Positions 9,666 to 18,958 of a stretch of 64,000 nucleotides of DNA are shown here, one piece after another; the first letter of the stretch is position 1; every line of letters starts with the position of its first letter. The stretch is taken from positions 75,353-139,352 of the forward strand of contig NZ_PEBI01000002.1 of assembly GCF_002802875.1 (NCBI RefSeq). Direction: 5' to 3'. The position numbers and the translations under genes were made by a program. The stretch comes from Bifidobacterium primatium (GTDB lineage: Bacteria > Actinomycetota > Actinomycetes > Actinomycetales > Bifidobacteriaceae). Below the pieces are notes generated by a model. It did no database searches and was not told the DNA's origin. It saw only the letters and a list, made by a program, of their open reading frames with translations.

Positions 9666-9847
9666 TGAAAGTGAAGACTGTCAGTAAGGCGCGGAGGAAG
9701 TCCGGCGGTCCTGAGTTCCGAGACCGTGACATGCAGAAGGCGTACGATGAGGCGTTGAGAATCGTGGAGCAGGAAGACGCCCGTACCCTAGAGCAGAAGC
9801 GTCGTGCACATAACAATCTTCTGCGTTGGCTTCCTCAGAACGGATGA
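9662..9847 (+). CDS. small basic protein coupled to the GAF-like membrane protein
   Basis: 61 residues, no recognised family. The basic N-terminus (KVKTVSKARRKSGG) is followed by a predicted amphipathic helix rich in Glu, Arg and Gln. A strong SD, AAAGGAGG (9646-9653), and a 4-nt overlap with the upstream stop show it is a real, translationally coupled gene. The partner could be the cytosolic part of the upstream protein or nucleic acid. Confidence 0.65.
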   Translation: MMKVKTVSKARRKSGGPEFRDRDMQKAYDEALRIVEQEDARTLEQKRRAHNNLLRWLPQNG

Positions 9848-10033
9848 TATCGCGATTGCCGCTATGCGGTGGCCGCGCGTCGATGCCTCAAAGAGGATGA
9901 AACGACGTGGGTGATTTGTCCAGCCCGGCCGTGTGCCGGACTTTTCATATGTCGTCCCATATGGTCGCTGCCGTACAATCGAATGAGCTGGAGAATTTGC
10001 CGTATCGGATAGCATCGGGAGAGACATACGACC

Positions 10034-11200
10034 ATGAGCGAGAAGATTACGCCGTTCTACGACGTTGACCGCACTTATGAAGACAATTATGCGTTCGGAC
10101 CGTTCGGCGCATTCGCCGAAGCGCTCGGCGGCGACGCCAAAGACGGCGTCTCCGACGACCAGGTGGCCCGTGCGGTGAAGGACGCCGCCGCATCCGACGC
10201 CAATGCCGGCAACGCGACCGAACCAGCCGAATCGTTCTTCGGCATCCCCGTCGACCTGCCGTTCGGCATCCCCGCCGGCCCGCTGCTCAACGAACGCTAC
10301 ACCACGGCCGCGTTCCACATGGGCTTCGACCTCGCCGTATACAAGACCGTTCGCTCGCACGCATGGGGATGCAACCCGTTCCCCAACGTGCTCGCCGTGC
10401 ACCCCAAGTCCGCCGACGGCATCCTGACCCCGGGCAGCGACGAATGCGACGAAGGCGTGCTCGCCGACCATGAGTTCGAAACGCCAATCTCCATCTCCAA
10501 CTCGTTCGGCGTGCCCTCGCAGGATCCGGACGTCTGGCAGCCCGACATGCAGCGCGCCATGCAGCGCGCCGGCAGGGGCCAGCTGCTCGTCCCCAGCTTC
10601 CAGGGCTCCCGCCGTGACGGCATGACCGCCGCCGAATACGTGACCGACCACGTCACCACCGCCCACCTGGTCATGGAAACCGGTGCCAAGGTGATGGAGA
10701 TGAACACCAGCTGCCCCAACGAAGGCCACAACCGCCTGCTGTGCCATGCTCCCGACCAGGTCTCCACCATCACCGAAGCCGTCAAGAACGAGATCGGCGA
10801 CACCCCGCTCATCATCAAGCTCGCGTACCTGCCTTCCGACGAGGACCTCGAATACATGGTGCGTGTGACCGCCGGCCGCGGCCTCGTGCAGGGATTCTCC
10901 ACCATCAACACCATCTCCGCCAAGCTCGTCGACGCTCGCGGCAACCAGGCCCTGCCGGGCGCGGGCCGCGACCGCAGCGGCGTCTGCGGCGCCGCCATCA
11001 AGCCCTCCGGCCTCGACATGGTCCGCCGCCTCGCCGCCCTTCGCGAACGGCTCGGCCTCGACTTCGGCATCGTCGGCGTCGGCGGCGTCACCGCGCCCGC
11101 CGACTACGCCGAATACCGTTCCGCCGGCGCTGACGCCGTCATGAGCGCCACCGGCGCCATGTGGAACCCCGACCTCGCCCGTCGCATCAAGCAGGCGTGA
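10034..11200 (+). CDS. dihydroorotate dehydrogenase family flavoprotein
   Basis: 388 residues with an FMN-binding TIM barrel. Family motifs are GIPAGPLLNERY, KTVRSHAWGCNPFPN, the substrate motif MNTSCPNEGHN (about 218-228), LIIKLAYL, and C-terminal GIVGVGGVTAPADYAEY and GADAVMSATGAM. It probably oxidises dihydroorotate or a related pyrimidine. It stands alone here, without pyrK or other pyr genes, and carries a roughly 40-residue insert after the N-terminus (DAASDANAGNATEP region). The PyrD family assignment is good; I leave the symbol blank because a paralogue with another substrate cannot be excluded. Confidence 0.8.
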   Translation: MSEKITPFYDVDRTYEDNYAFGPFGAFAEALGGDAKDGVSDDQVARAVKDAAASDANAGNATEPAESFFGIPVDLPFGIPAGPLLNERYTTAAFHMGFDLAVYKTVRSHAWGCNPFPNVLAVHPKSADGILTPGSDECDEGVLADHEFETPISISNSFGVPSQDPDVWQPDMQRAMQRAGRGQLLVPSFQGSRRDGMTAAEYVTDHVTTAHLVMETGAKVMEMNTSCPNEGHNRLLCHAPDQVSTITEAVKNEIGDTPLIIKLAYLPSDEDLEYMVRVTAGRGLVQGFSTINTISAKLVDARGNQALPGAGRDRSGVCGAAIKPSGLDMVRRLAALRERLGLDFGIVGVGGVTAPADYAEYRSAGADAVMSATGAMWNPDLARRIKQA

Positions 11201-11216
11201 GCAGGATGTAATCGGC

Positions 11217-11257
11217 ATCGGGGATGAAACGACGTCTTTCGTTCGTCCCCGATTTAT
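11217..11257 (+). terminator. hairpin terminator after DHOD-family gene
   Basis: Imperfect stem of ATCGGGGATGAA (11217-11228) with TTCGTCCCCGAT (11242-11253), followed by a T-rich TTTATT. Confidence 0.6.
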
Positions 11258-11375
11258 TCCCGCGTCCGCCACAGGCGATTTCACCGAGTCGCCACACCGA
11301 ATATGGCAGACTATATGTAGTCTTTTTCGTCATCGGCGATACCAATCCATGACGAACGAATTGAAGGAGAAGTTC

Positions 11376-12698
11376 GTGAACTCTGAGAATGATGTGTTGC
11401 GCGTCGTCGGCGGTAAACCGCTCAACGGCAAGATCAAGGTGCGTGGCGCCAAGAACTTCGTCAGCAAGGCGATGGTCGCCGCCCTGCTCGCCCCCGGCAC
11501 CTCGGTGCTGAAGAACGTCCCCGAAATCCGCGACGTGCATGTGGTCTCCGACCTGCTGCGCCTGCACGGCGTGCATGTGGACGTCGACGGCGATGAGGGC
11601 GTCGTCACCATCGACGCCTCGCACGTGGAGCTCGCCAACGTGGCCGACGTCGACACGCTCTCCGGCTCCTCCCGCATCCCGATCCTGTTCTCCGGCCCGC
11701 TGCTGCACCGCCTCGGCGAGGCGTTCATCCCCGCGCTCGGCGGATGCAACATCGGCGGCCGCCCCATCGACTTCCATCTCGAGACCCTGCGCAAGCTCGG
11801 CGCCAACGTCGACAAGGAGCACAAGGACGGCATCCACATCACCGCGCCCAACGGTCTCAAGGGCGCCAAGATCCATCTGCCGTACCCGTCCGTCGGCGCC
11901 ACCGAGCAGACCCTGCTCGCCGCCGTGCTCGCCGAAGGCAAGACCGAACTCTCCGGCGCCGCCATCGAGCCCGAGATCATGGACCTCGTCTCCGTACTGC
12001 AGAAGATGGGCGCCATCATCTCCGTGGACGTCGACCGCACCTTCCGCATCGAAGGCGTCAAGGAGCTCAAGGGCTACCGTCACACCTCGCTGACCGACCG
12101 CATCGAAGCAGCATCCTGGGCCTCGGCCGCGCTCGCCACCCATGGCGACATCTTCGTCAAGGGCGCCACCCAGCCCGAGATGATGACCTTCCTCAACGTG
12201 TTCCGCAAGATCGGCGGCGAATTCGACGTCACCGACAAGGGCATCCGCTTCTGGCATCCGGGCGGCGACCTCAAGCCCGTCGCCATCGAGACCGACGTGC
12301 ACCCCGGCTTCATGACCGACTGGCAGCAGCCGCTCGTCGTGGCCCTCACCCAGGCCAAGGGCCTCTCCATCGTGCACGAAACCGTCTACGAGAACCGCTT
12401 CGGCTTCACCAAGCCGCTCGTGCAGATGGGCGCCACCGTGCAGCTCTACCGCGAATGCCTCGGCTCCCTGCCCTGCCGCTTCCAGCAGCGCAACTACAAG
12501 CATTCCGCCGTCATCTTCGGACCCACGCCGCTCACCGGACGCGACATCGACGTGCCCGACCTGCGCGGCGGCTTCTCGCACCTCATCGCGGCGCTCGCCG
12601 CCGAAGGCCCCTCCACTGTGCGCGGCATCTCCCTCATCGACCGCGGCTACGCGGACTTCCGGGGGAAGCTGGCCGCCCTCGGCGCCGATTTCGAGTAA
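11376..12698 (+). CDS. murA: UDP-N-acetylglucosamine 1-carboxyvinyltransferase
   Basis: 440 residues. It transfers enolpyruvate from PEP to UDP-GlcNAc, the first committed step of peptidoglycan synthesis. KVRGAKNFVSKAMVAALL near the N-terminus and GGCNIGGRPIDFH carry the catalytic Cys (about 124), the residue alkylated by fosfomycin, so the enzyme has the sensitive form. GTG 11376 has a well-placed SD (AAGGAG, 11364-11369); an upstream in-frame ATG at 11349 has none. The stop is followed by a large hairpin element (12704-12806) with a T-run. Confidence 0.95.
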   Translation: MNSENDVLRVVGGKPLNGKIKVRGAKNFVSKAMVAALLAPGTSVLKNVPEIRDVHVVSDLLRLHGVHVDVDGDEGVVTIDASHVELANVADVDTLSGSSRIPILFSGPLLHRLGEAFIPALGGCNIGGRPIDFHLETLRKLGANVDKEHKDGIHITAPNGLKGAKIHLPYPSVGATEQTLLAAVLAEGKTELSGAAIEPEIMDLVSVLQKMGAIISVDVDRTFRIEGVKELKGYRHTSLTDRIEAASWASAALATHGDIFVKGATQPEMMTFLNVFRKIGGEFDVTDKGIRFWHPGGDLKPVAIETDVHPGFMTDWQQPLVVALTQAKGLSIVHETVYENRFGFTKPLVQMGATVQLYRECLGSLPCRFQQRNYKHSAVIFGPTPLTGRDIDVPDLRGGFSHLIAALAAEGPSTVRGISLIDRGYADFRGKLAALGADFE

Positions 12699-12703
12699 AG
12701 GGT

Positions 12704-12806
12704 AAAAATCGGGAGACGGAGCGTCTTCGGCGTTGCTCCTCGGTCGACGTACCTTCGTACGCCTTCCCTCGGGCGCCTTGAAGCCACACGCGTCTCCCGA
12801 TTTTTT
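12704..12806 (+). repeat. multi-hairpin element (GGAGCGTC family), murA copy
   Basis: Outer arms AAAAATCGGGAGACG (12704-12718) and CGTCTCCCGATTTTTT (12791-12806) pair perfectly over 15 bp. Inside are a GGAGC...GCTCC stem and GACGTAC-CTTC-GTACG. The T-run suits termination of murA. Relatives lie at 46757-47020 and, reversed, at 60412-60620. Confidence 0.75.
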
Positions 12807-12841
12807 ATGCTGTGGGGCGGCCTTGCGGCACAATAGAGGGC

Positions 12842-13732
12842 ATGGCATCCAAAGGAAAACCGTCTCCGCGTTCCGCGGTCAAGCCCCTGAGCGACGCGCG
12901 CGTCGCCGAACTCGCGAGGAAGCATCGTCTCGTCGACCCGATGCATGACTTCCCGACCGGCCCGAACCGCAAGGCCAACATCCCGGAAATCAACGCGCAG
13001 AACCCCAAGGGCACGAAACGCCTGCTCAAAGGCGTCGACGTCGTCTTCAACGCCAGCTGCCGCACCCGCGCGTGGGGACTCGACAACATTCCCGAAACTG
13101 GTCCGTTCATCACCGCCGCCTCGCATGTGACCATGTTCGATGTGTTCGTGCCGATGGCCAGCCTATTCCACATGGGCCGCCGCCCTCGTTACATGGCCAA
13201 GGCGGAAATGGCCAAATGGCCGCTCATCGGCAAATGGTTCCAGATCGTCGGCATGCAGCCAGTCCAGCGTCATTCCGGCAAGGCCAAGCAGATCGAGGAG
13301 ACGTCCATCGACATCCTCACCTCCGGCCGTCCGCTCACCGTCTGGCCGGAAGGCACGGTGACCCGCGACCCGCAGAAATGGGTGATGAGCATCAAGGAGG
13401 GCGCGGCCTACATCGCGCTCGAATCCTCCCGACGCCTCGGCCGCCAGGTGCCGCTGTTCTGCGCCGCCACCTGGGGCGCCGCCTCCATCAACCACTGGTG
13501 GCCATGGCCTCGCAAGAACGTCGTCATGTGCTACGATCATCGGCTCGACTACGCGGACCTGCTCGAAGACATGGACTCCTGGGGCGAGGAGCCGCCGGCC
13601 GAAGCCGTGGAAGCACTCAAATGGCGCATGTTCACCCGTCTCAACGAACTCCTTGAGGAGATTCGCGGCGAGAAATTCCCCAAGGAAGGCTACTGGGACT
13701 ATCGCACCATGAAGCGGGTGCCGCTCGACTGA
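12842..13732 (+). CDS. lysophospholipid acyltransferase family protein
   Basis: 296 residues, PlsC-like 1-acylglycerol-3-phosphate acyltransferase fold. The acceptor/catalytic motif is HVTMFD (H-x4-D, about 98-103), and the phosphate-binding motif is WPEGTVTRDP (about 164-173). It would acylate lysophosphatidate or a related acceptor at the membrane during phospholipid synthesis. The Trp-rich C-terminal half (SINHWWPWPRK) is typical of the actinobacterial branch. ATG 12842 follows AGAGGG at short spacing. Exact acceptor unknown. Confidence 0.88.
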   Translation: MASKGKPSPRSAVKPLSDARVAELARKHRLVDPMHDFPTGPNRKANIPEINAQNPKGTKRLLKGVDVVFNASCRTRAWGLDNIPETGPFITAASHVTMFDVFVPMASLFHMGRRPRYMAKAEMAKWPLIGKWFQIVGMQPVQRHSGKAKQIEETSIDILTSGRPLTVWPEGTVTRDPQKWVMSIKEGAAYIALESSRRLGRQVPLFCAATWGAASINHWWPWPRKNVVMCYDHRLDYADLLEDMDSWGEEPPAEAVEALKWRMFTRLNELLEEIRGEKFPKEGYWDYRTMKRVPLD

Positions 13733-13951
13733 CACAATCCGCAGCACGCGGGCCGGAGGCCGACCCATGCGACGGCCTCCGGCCCGCGTGACGCCGGTCC
13801 CGCCTCCAACCCGTGCCGCGAAGTCAAGCCCTTGGCTAAAATATCCCCTGTTTGCCTATCTGGCACACTGCCGCAAGCCCGCGCCCATCCGGCCATCGGC
13901 CTCGGCAGGCTGAGAGAGAACGAAATCCAGGGATTTTTTCAAGGACTTACT

Positions 13952-14686
13952 GTGGAATACTCACTGATGACCAAACTGGCCGCCGAATTCGTCGGCACCG
14001 CCATCCTCATGATCTTCGGCAACGGTTCCGTGGCCAACACCGAACTCAAGAACACCAAGGGCTACCACGCCGGATGGCTGAACATCGCCATGGGCTACGG
14101 CTTCGGCGTCATGTTCCCCGTGCTCATGTTCGGCGGCGTCTCCGGCGCGCACATCAACCCGGCCATGACAATCGCCCAGGCCGTCAACGGCATGTTCCCG
14201 TGGAACGAGGTCGCCCCGTACATCGTCGCCCAGCTGCTGGGCGCCGTCGCCGGCCAGCTCGTCGTCTTCGCCACCTACTACCCGCACTACCGCGACACCG
14301 AGGACCCGGAGGCCATCTTCGCCACCTTCTCCACCACCGACGCCGAGGGCTCCCGCTTCAACTACTTCCTCAACGAGTTCTTCGGCACGCTCGTGCTCGT
14401 GCTCGGCGCCCTGTGCTGCTTGCTGCTGCCGTGGGGTGCCAAGGACCTCGCCGCCGCCTCCATCGTGGTCGGCTTCATCGTGTGGGGTCTGGTCACCTCG
14501 CTCGGCGGCCCGACCGGCCCCGGTCTGAACCCGGCCCGTGACCTCATGCCGCGACTCCTGCACCAGATCCTGCCGATCGCCCACAAGGGCGGCTCCCGCT
14601 GGAACGAAGTCTGGATCCCGGTCGTGGCCCCGATCGCCGGCGCCATCGTCGGCGCGTTCCTCTACAAGGTGCTGTTCGCCGTCTGA
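13952..14686 (+). CDS. MIP family aquaporin / glycerol facilitator
   Basis: 244-residue integral membrane channel with about six TM segments and both half-helix NPA motifs: SGAHINPAMT (about 68) and GPGLNPARD (about 196). A loop insertion (YPHYRDTEDPEAIFATFSTTDAEG) separates the halves, as in bacterial glycerol facilitators. GTG 13952 is preferred because SD AAGGA lies 6 nt upstream; ATG 13967 is a later alternative. A 17-bp direct repeat (14674-14690 and 14704-14720) duplicates the 3' end of the gene. Water versus glycerol selectivity cannot be decided by eye. Confidence 0.92.
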   Translation: MEYSLMTKLAAEFVGTAILMIFGNGSVANTELKNTKGYHAGWLNIAMGYGFGVMFPVLMFGGVSGAHINPAMTIAQAVNGMFPWNEVAPYIVAQLLGAVAGQLVVFATYYPHYRDTEDPEAIFATFSTTDAEGSRFNYFLNEFFGTLVLVLGALCCLLLPWGAKDLAAASIVVGFIVWGLVTSLGGPTGPGLNPARDLMPRLLHQILPIAHKGGSRWNEVWIPVVAPIAGAIVGAFLYKVLFAV

Positions 14687-14756
14687 TATGACGTCCGTGT
14701 CGCGTTCGCCGTCTGATATGCGACCTTCGTCGCAGCGTCGTCGGTAGACTACAGGC

Positions 14757-15860
14757 GTGAAGGAACGTAACGAACGCAACGGCAATACCGCTCATCGCCC
14801 GGTCGTGGGAAGGCTTGCGCCTTCGCCGACCGGGCGCATGCATATCGGCAACGTGTATGCGGCGCTGGCGGCCTGGCTCAGCGCCCGCGCCGGTCATGAC
14901 GGAAATTCCGCCGCCGGTCGCCTTCTGCTGCGCATCGAGGACATCGATATGCCTCGCGTCAAACCCGACGCCGACCGTTGGATCATGGACGACCTCACTT
15001 GGCTTGGTCTCGACTGGGACGGCGAGCCCGTCTACCAGTCCGACCGCGGCGACCTGTACGAGCGGGCACTCGCCGCATTGCGCGACCACGACGTGCTCTA
15101 CCCCTGCTTCTGCTCGCGCGCCGAGATCCGTGCGGCATCGGCCCCGCAGGAGGGCGACGGCTACGTGATCTATCCCGGCACATGTGCCCGTCTCGACCCG
15201 ACCGAGCGCGAGGGACGCCTCGCCGCCGGCAGGCGGCATTCATGGCGTTGTCGTCTGTCGCAGCGCGCAATCGAATTTGATGACGAAATCTACGGCCGGC
15301 AGCGCTTCGACCTCGCCCGGCAGATCGGCGACACCGTGCTGCGTCGGTCGGATGGACTGTATTCGTATCAGCTGGCCGTGGTCGTGGACGACCTGATGAT
15401 GGGCGTGAACGACGTGGTGCGCGGGCGCGACCTGCTGCGGTCGACCGCCCTGCAGCTGTGGATTCGCGACCGGCTCGTAGCGGGCGGCATCCTGCCTGAA
15501 CAAATGGGCGCGGATGCGAGCGCGGACGCAGGCGGGGCCGCGAATGTGGACGACGCGCATAATTCTGGGGATATCCGTTTCGCCCACCTGCCGCTGATCG
15601 ACGATCCGCACGGTAAACGCCTTGCCAAACGCGACCGCGCCCTCGACCTCGGCGCCCTGCGGGAGGAAGGGGTACGGCCCGAAACGATCGTGGGCTATTG
15701 CGCATGGCTGCTGCGCCTCATCCCCGAACCACAGCCGGTGCTGCCGCAGGAACTGCTGCCGTTGTTCTCGTGGCGGGGACTCGAACGCGACCATGCCGAC
15801 CGTCTCTGCGATCTTACACAGCTGACCCCGCGCCGACCGCACGTAACTGACCGCACGTAA
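14757..15860 (+). CDS. gluQ: glutamyl-Q tRNA(Asp) synthetase
   Basis: 367 residues. It resembles the catalytic half of glutamyl-tRNA synthetase without the anticodon-binding domain, as expected for the enzyme that attaches glutamate to queuosine in tRNA(Asp). The class I signature is [19 protein letters not shown] (about 19-37), the KMSKS-equivalent is GKRLAKRD (about 284), and a zinc-type CFCSRAE...YPGTC pattern is present. The protein is longer than the usual 300 residues, with inserts around [10 protein letters not shown]. The start is GTG. gluQRS lies just upstream of the sortase gene without evident operon linkage. Confidence 0.85.
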   Translation: MKERNERNGNTAHRPVVGRLAPSPTGRMHIGNVYAALAAWLSARAGHDGNSAAGRLLLRIEDIDMPRVKPDADRWIMDDLTWLGLDWDGEPVYQSDRGDLYERALAALRDHDVLYPCFCSRAEIRAASAPQEGDGYVIYPGTCARLDPTEREGRLAAGRRHSWRCRLSQRAIEFDDEIYGRQRFDLARQIGDTVLRRSDGLYSYQLAVVVDDLMMGVNDVVRGRDLLRSTALQLWIRDRLVAGGILPEQMGADASADAGGAANVDDAHNSGDIRFAHLPLIDDPHGKRLAKRDRALDLGALREEGVRPETIVGYCAWLLRLIPEPQPVLPQELLPLFSWRGLERDHADRLCDLTQLTPRRPHVTDRT

Positions 15861-16005
15861 CTGACCTCATGCAGTCGACCGCCGTTCGGGCCGACGACGG
15901 GTCTTCGTGGCACCGCCGATATGTGACCGGATTGGGGACGGGGGTTGGGCCCCCTGCCAAAACGTGAAATAATCAAGAGGTTGCTTCACAAGAGGGGAGG
16001 ATGCG

Positions 16006-17121
16006 ATGTCGGGCGGACGTTTTCGCAAGCCGCGCCACAGGCATGCAGCGAATGCGCGGTCAACGTCCGAGCCGGAGACGACGCTGAAGACAACGCCGGA
16101 TGCGGCTCGGGACGAGGGGATGCATCAGCGGTCGCAATCGTCGGAGTCCCGTCGGCCGTTCGCCGACGTCATCGACGTCTCCGACCTCGCCGCCGAACGC
16201 CGTTCCCTCAAACGCCGCCTGCTCGCCATGCGCATCGTGACCATCGCGCTGCTGCTCGCCGCCATCTGCGTGGCCGGATTCCCCATCGTATTGCAGTACC
16301 AGTCGTCGCAGCGTCTCGCCGAGACATCGTCCAGCGCCGCGCAGAACGTCGCCGGATGGCCGTATCCGCAGGCCAAGGAGTCGCTTGCCGCCGCCCGCGC
16401 CTACAACGAGAAGCTCGCGAAATCCGGACAGCCGGTGCTCGGCGAGGCCGTCGACCCGTTCACGGCGGCCGCCGGCGGCAGCAAGGCGAAAAGCGAGGAC
16501 TCCGCCGCCGCCAAGGACAAGGAGTACCAGTCGCTGCTCGACGCCGGCAACGGCGTGATGGGCACCATCAAGGTGCCGAAGGTCTCCATCGACCTGCCCA
16601 TCTACCACGGTACGTCGGAGGAGGCGCTCGCCTCGGGCGCCGGCCATCTGTACGGATCGTCGCTGCCGGTGGGCGGCAAGTCGACGCATTCGGTGATTAC
16701 CGGCCATCGCGGTCTGGTCGAGGCCCTCATGTTCACACGACTCGACGAGATACGTCCCGGCGACTTCTTCTACATCGAGGTCATGGGCGAAACGCTGGGA
16801 TACAAGGTCGACAAGATCAGCGTCATCAAGCCCGACGACACCTCGAAGCTGCGCATCGTGCCCGGCGAGGACCGCGTCACGCTCATGACATGTACGCCAT
16901 ACGGCGTCAACACGCATCGTCTGCTCATCTCCGGCCACCGCGTCTCCATTCCCCTGCCGGCACCGGATCCCGGCGACCTGCATGACGCGCGCAACATCGC
17001 CATCATCACCGGCGTGGGAACGCTGCTCGGCGGATGGCTGCTGGTTTCCGCCCTGCGTCGTCTGCGCCGCATGCCATGGCGGGTCATGCATCACGGAGCG
17101 ATCTGGCCGCAGCGCTGGTGA
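16006..17121 (+). CDS. class C sortase
   Basis: 371-residue membrane transpeptidase: cytosolic basic N-terminus, TM helix (about 77-97), extracellular catalytic domain and C-terminal TM helix (about 327-347). Catalytic residues are His in TGHRGL (about 234), Cys in LMTCTPYG (about 296) and Arg in NTHRLLISGHR (about 304). The DPF at about 150 corresponds to the lid typical of pilus-building class C enzymes. SD GGGAGG precedes ATG 16006. No pilin gene adjoins it; the nearest sortase substrates are the LSRTG remnant at 8.3 kb and the LPFTG adhesin at 31.7-35.1 kb. Confidence 0.9.
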   Translation: MSGGRFRKPRHRHAANARSTSEPETTLKTTPDAARDEGMHQRSQSSESRRPFADVIDVSDLAAERRSLKRRLLAMRIVTIALLLAAICVAGFPIVLQYQSSQRLAETSSSAAQNVAGWPYPQAKESLAAARAYNEKLAKSGQPVLGEAVDPFTAAAGGSKAKSEDSAAAKDKEYQSLLDAGNGVMGTIKVPKVSIDLPIYHGTSEEALASGAGHLYGSSLPVGGKSTHSVITGHRGLVEALMFTRLDEIRPGDFFYIEVMGETLGYKVDKISVIKPDDTSKLRIVPGEDRVTLMTCTPYGVNTHRLLISGHRVSIPLPAPDPGDLHDARNIAIITGVGTLLGGWLLVSALRRLRRMPWRVMHHGAIWPQRW

Positions 17122-17208
17122 ATTCGTACTACCATACGATTGAAGCCATACGATTGAAGATGTGACGACGTAACCGCATGCCGTCGGCATGCCAGACGAG
17201 GGGTGGAT

Positions 17209-18036
17209 ATGGTCGCGTACATGGATCACAAGAATCTTGCCAACGAGACGATCGACGAGGCGCGCGCCCGCAAGATCGCCGACGGCGTGCACCGCGTGCT
17301 CGACGGCATCGCCGAAGCCGAGTCCAAGGCCGGACGCAAGGCCGGTGAGGTGCGTCTGCTGGCGGCCACGAAGACCCGCGACGTCGGCGAGATCATGGCG
17401 GCCATCGACGCCGGCGTGCGCATGATCGGCGAGAACCGTCCGCAGGAGGTCGACGTCAAGGTGGCGGGGCTGACGGCGCGATGCGCCGAACGCGGCTTCG
17501 CGCTGGGCACGGCCGCCGACGGCGACGCCGGCACGGGCGACGCCGCGACGCCGCTGCCGTTCCATCTCATCGGCCAGCTGCAATCCAACAAGATCAACAA
17601 GGTGCTGCCGTACGTCACGACCATCGAATCCGTCGATAGCCTGTCGCTGGCGCAGAAGATCTCCCGCCGCGCCGAGGCGCGCGGGATAACGGTCGGCGTG
17701 CTGCTCGAGGTCAACGAATCGGGCGAGGAATCGAAATCCGGCTGCGCGCCCGACGCGGCCGCCGACCTCGCGGCCGCCGTCGCCGCACTTCCCGGCCTTC
17801 GTCTCGAAGGCCTGATGACCATCGGCGCCCATGTGCACGACGAAGCGACCATCCGCGGCGGCTTCGCCCACCTTCGCGAAACCCGCGACGCGTTGCTCGC
17901 CTCCGGCGACGCGGCGCTCGCCGATTGCCGCGAACTGTCGATGGGCATGACGCACGACATGGCCATCGCCATCGACGAAGGCTCCACCATCGTTCGCGTG
18001 GGCACGGCCATCTTCGGCGAACGCGCGTTCATCTGA
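17209..18036 (+). CDS. YggS/PLPBP family pyridoxal-phosphate homeostasis protein
   Basis: 275 residues, single-domain alanine-racemase-like barrel. The PLP lysine is in LLAATKTR (about residue 55). Other family motifs are IGENRPQEV, FHLIGQLQSNKINKV, LLEVNESGEESKSGC, GLMTIGAH and ELSMGMTHDMAIAIDEGSTIVRVG. The family buffers PLP and affects amino and keto acid balance. It has an insert (TAADGDAGTGDAATP, about 103-117). ATG 17209 has SD GAGGGG 5 nt upstream. In many actinobacteria this gene lies with ftsZ/sepF; here it does not. Confidence 0.93.
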   Translation: MVAYMDHKNLANETIDEARARKIADGVHRVLDGIAEAESKAGRKAGEVRLLAATKTRDVGEIMAAIDAGVRMIGENRPQEVDVKVAGLTARCAERGFALGTAADGDAGTGDAATPLPFHLIGQLQSNKINKVLPYVTTIESVDSLSLAQKISRRAEARGITVGVLLEVNESGEESKSGCAPDAAADLAAAVAALPGLRLEGLMTIGAHVHDEATIRGGFAHLRETRDALLASGDAALADCRELSMGMTHDMAIAIDEGSTIVRVGTAIFGERAFI

Positions 18037-18958
18037 CCCTCCAGTTTCTCGTTCGCCGCGATTCATCCGTCGTGGTCCGTTCGTCGCCGCCTGTCTGCTG
18101 TTCGCCGCTGTCTGTTCGTCGTCGTCCGTCTGTTTGAGACCGTCCGTTGTTCGAGGTCGTTCGTTGTTCGAGGTCGTTCGTTGTTCAAGACCGGTCGAGT
18201 GCCTGATGCCGGCTGTGCGCGGCCGCCCGTCCGTTCGCTCTCGGCGTGTCGTGTGTCCATCATGCGATACGGCTGATTGCCGATGATGACAGGGTTTGCT
18301 ACCGCGTTCAACCGTGAAAAAGCGTTCGCACTTCAGGGCGGACGTTGGTTCGCGGTTGGCGGCCCGATGCCGCCGCCCCCTCGTGAAACGCGACCATAGT
18401 CAGTTGATTCGACCGATGTGGAGGGTGTATAACGGGTGAATGGTCGGGGATGAGGGACGACACTCGGGGGAATTCGTGATGTGCGCCATCGGTCGGATGG
18501 CGTTCTGACCAATATATGGGACGTGATTCCCTATAGTTGTGACGCCATGATTTTCCGGCCGTCCACCCAAAAATCTCATGTATTATGAGTGGATTATGAC
18601 GGGAGGGTGGTAATGCCGCACCGCGGCACCATGATATAATCACGTAGCCCCCCCCCCCGAAGCAAACATTGGCAATGACGATGACGGAGTGTGGGAAACT
18701 GCGAGCTGACAAGGCCGACGGCGCCGACGTCGTACGTGACGCGGCTACCGAAGAGGGGCATTCCTCCCGGATTGCGCATATGACGCGTGCGGCGGACGCC
18801 CATCAAACGGTCAGGAAGCTTGCGACCAATCCCTAGACACCGACGGTATCGTTGCTGCCGGGTCTCAGGTGGCTTGCCCCAGCGGACCCCGACGAGCGAT
18901 TCCGACGCGCCGATCATCGGCGGGGACAGGCGATCTGAATAGAAGAAGGTGTACTACA
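18037..18958. other. 922-bp intergenic region with low-complexity repeats
   Basis: No supported gene. From 18143 to 18192 there are about three tandem copies of a 17-bp GTTCGTTGTTCGAGGTC-like unit. The central part is AT-richer than its surroundings. From 18632 there is an extended -10 promoter motif followed by an 11-C run. A 53-codon ORF (18675-18836) has no SD. Confidence 0.5.
18632..18658 (+). promoter_or_regulatory. extended -10 promoter running into an 11-C tract
   Basis: TGATATAAT (18632-18640) matches the extended -10 consensus TGnTATAAT. The expected start point, about 7 nt downstream, coincides with a run of 11 cytosines (18648-18658). It would drive the HTH gene at 18959 with a leader of about 300 nt. 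No good -35 box is visible. Confidence 0.45.

Noticed and set aside
18675-18836. 53-codon ORF downstream of the poly-C tract
   Set aside because: No SD and no recognisable motif. The frame is closed by a TAG just before the C tract, so slippage would not join it to anything.
18594-18917. 107-codon minus-strand ORF across the poly-C tract
   Set aside because: The poly-G translation and lack of an SD or coding pattern point to chance; no plausible homology.
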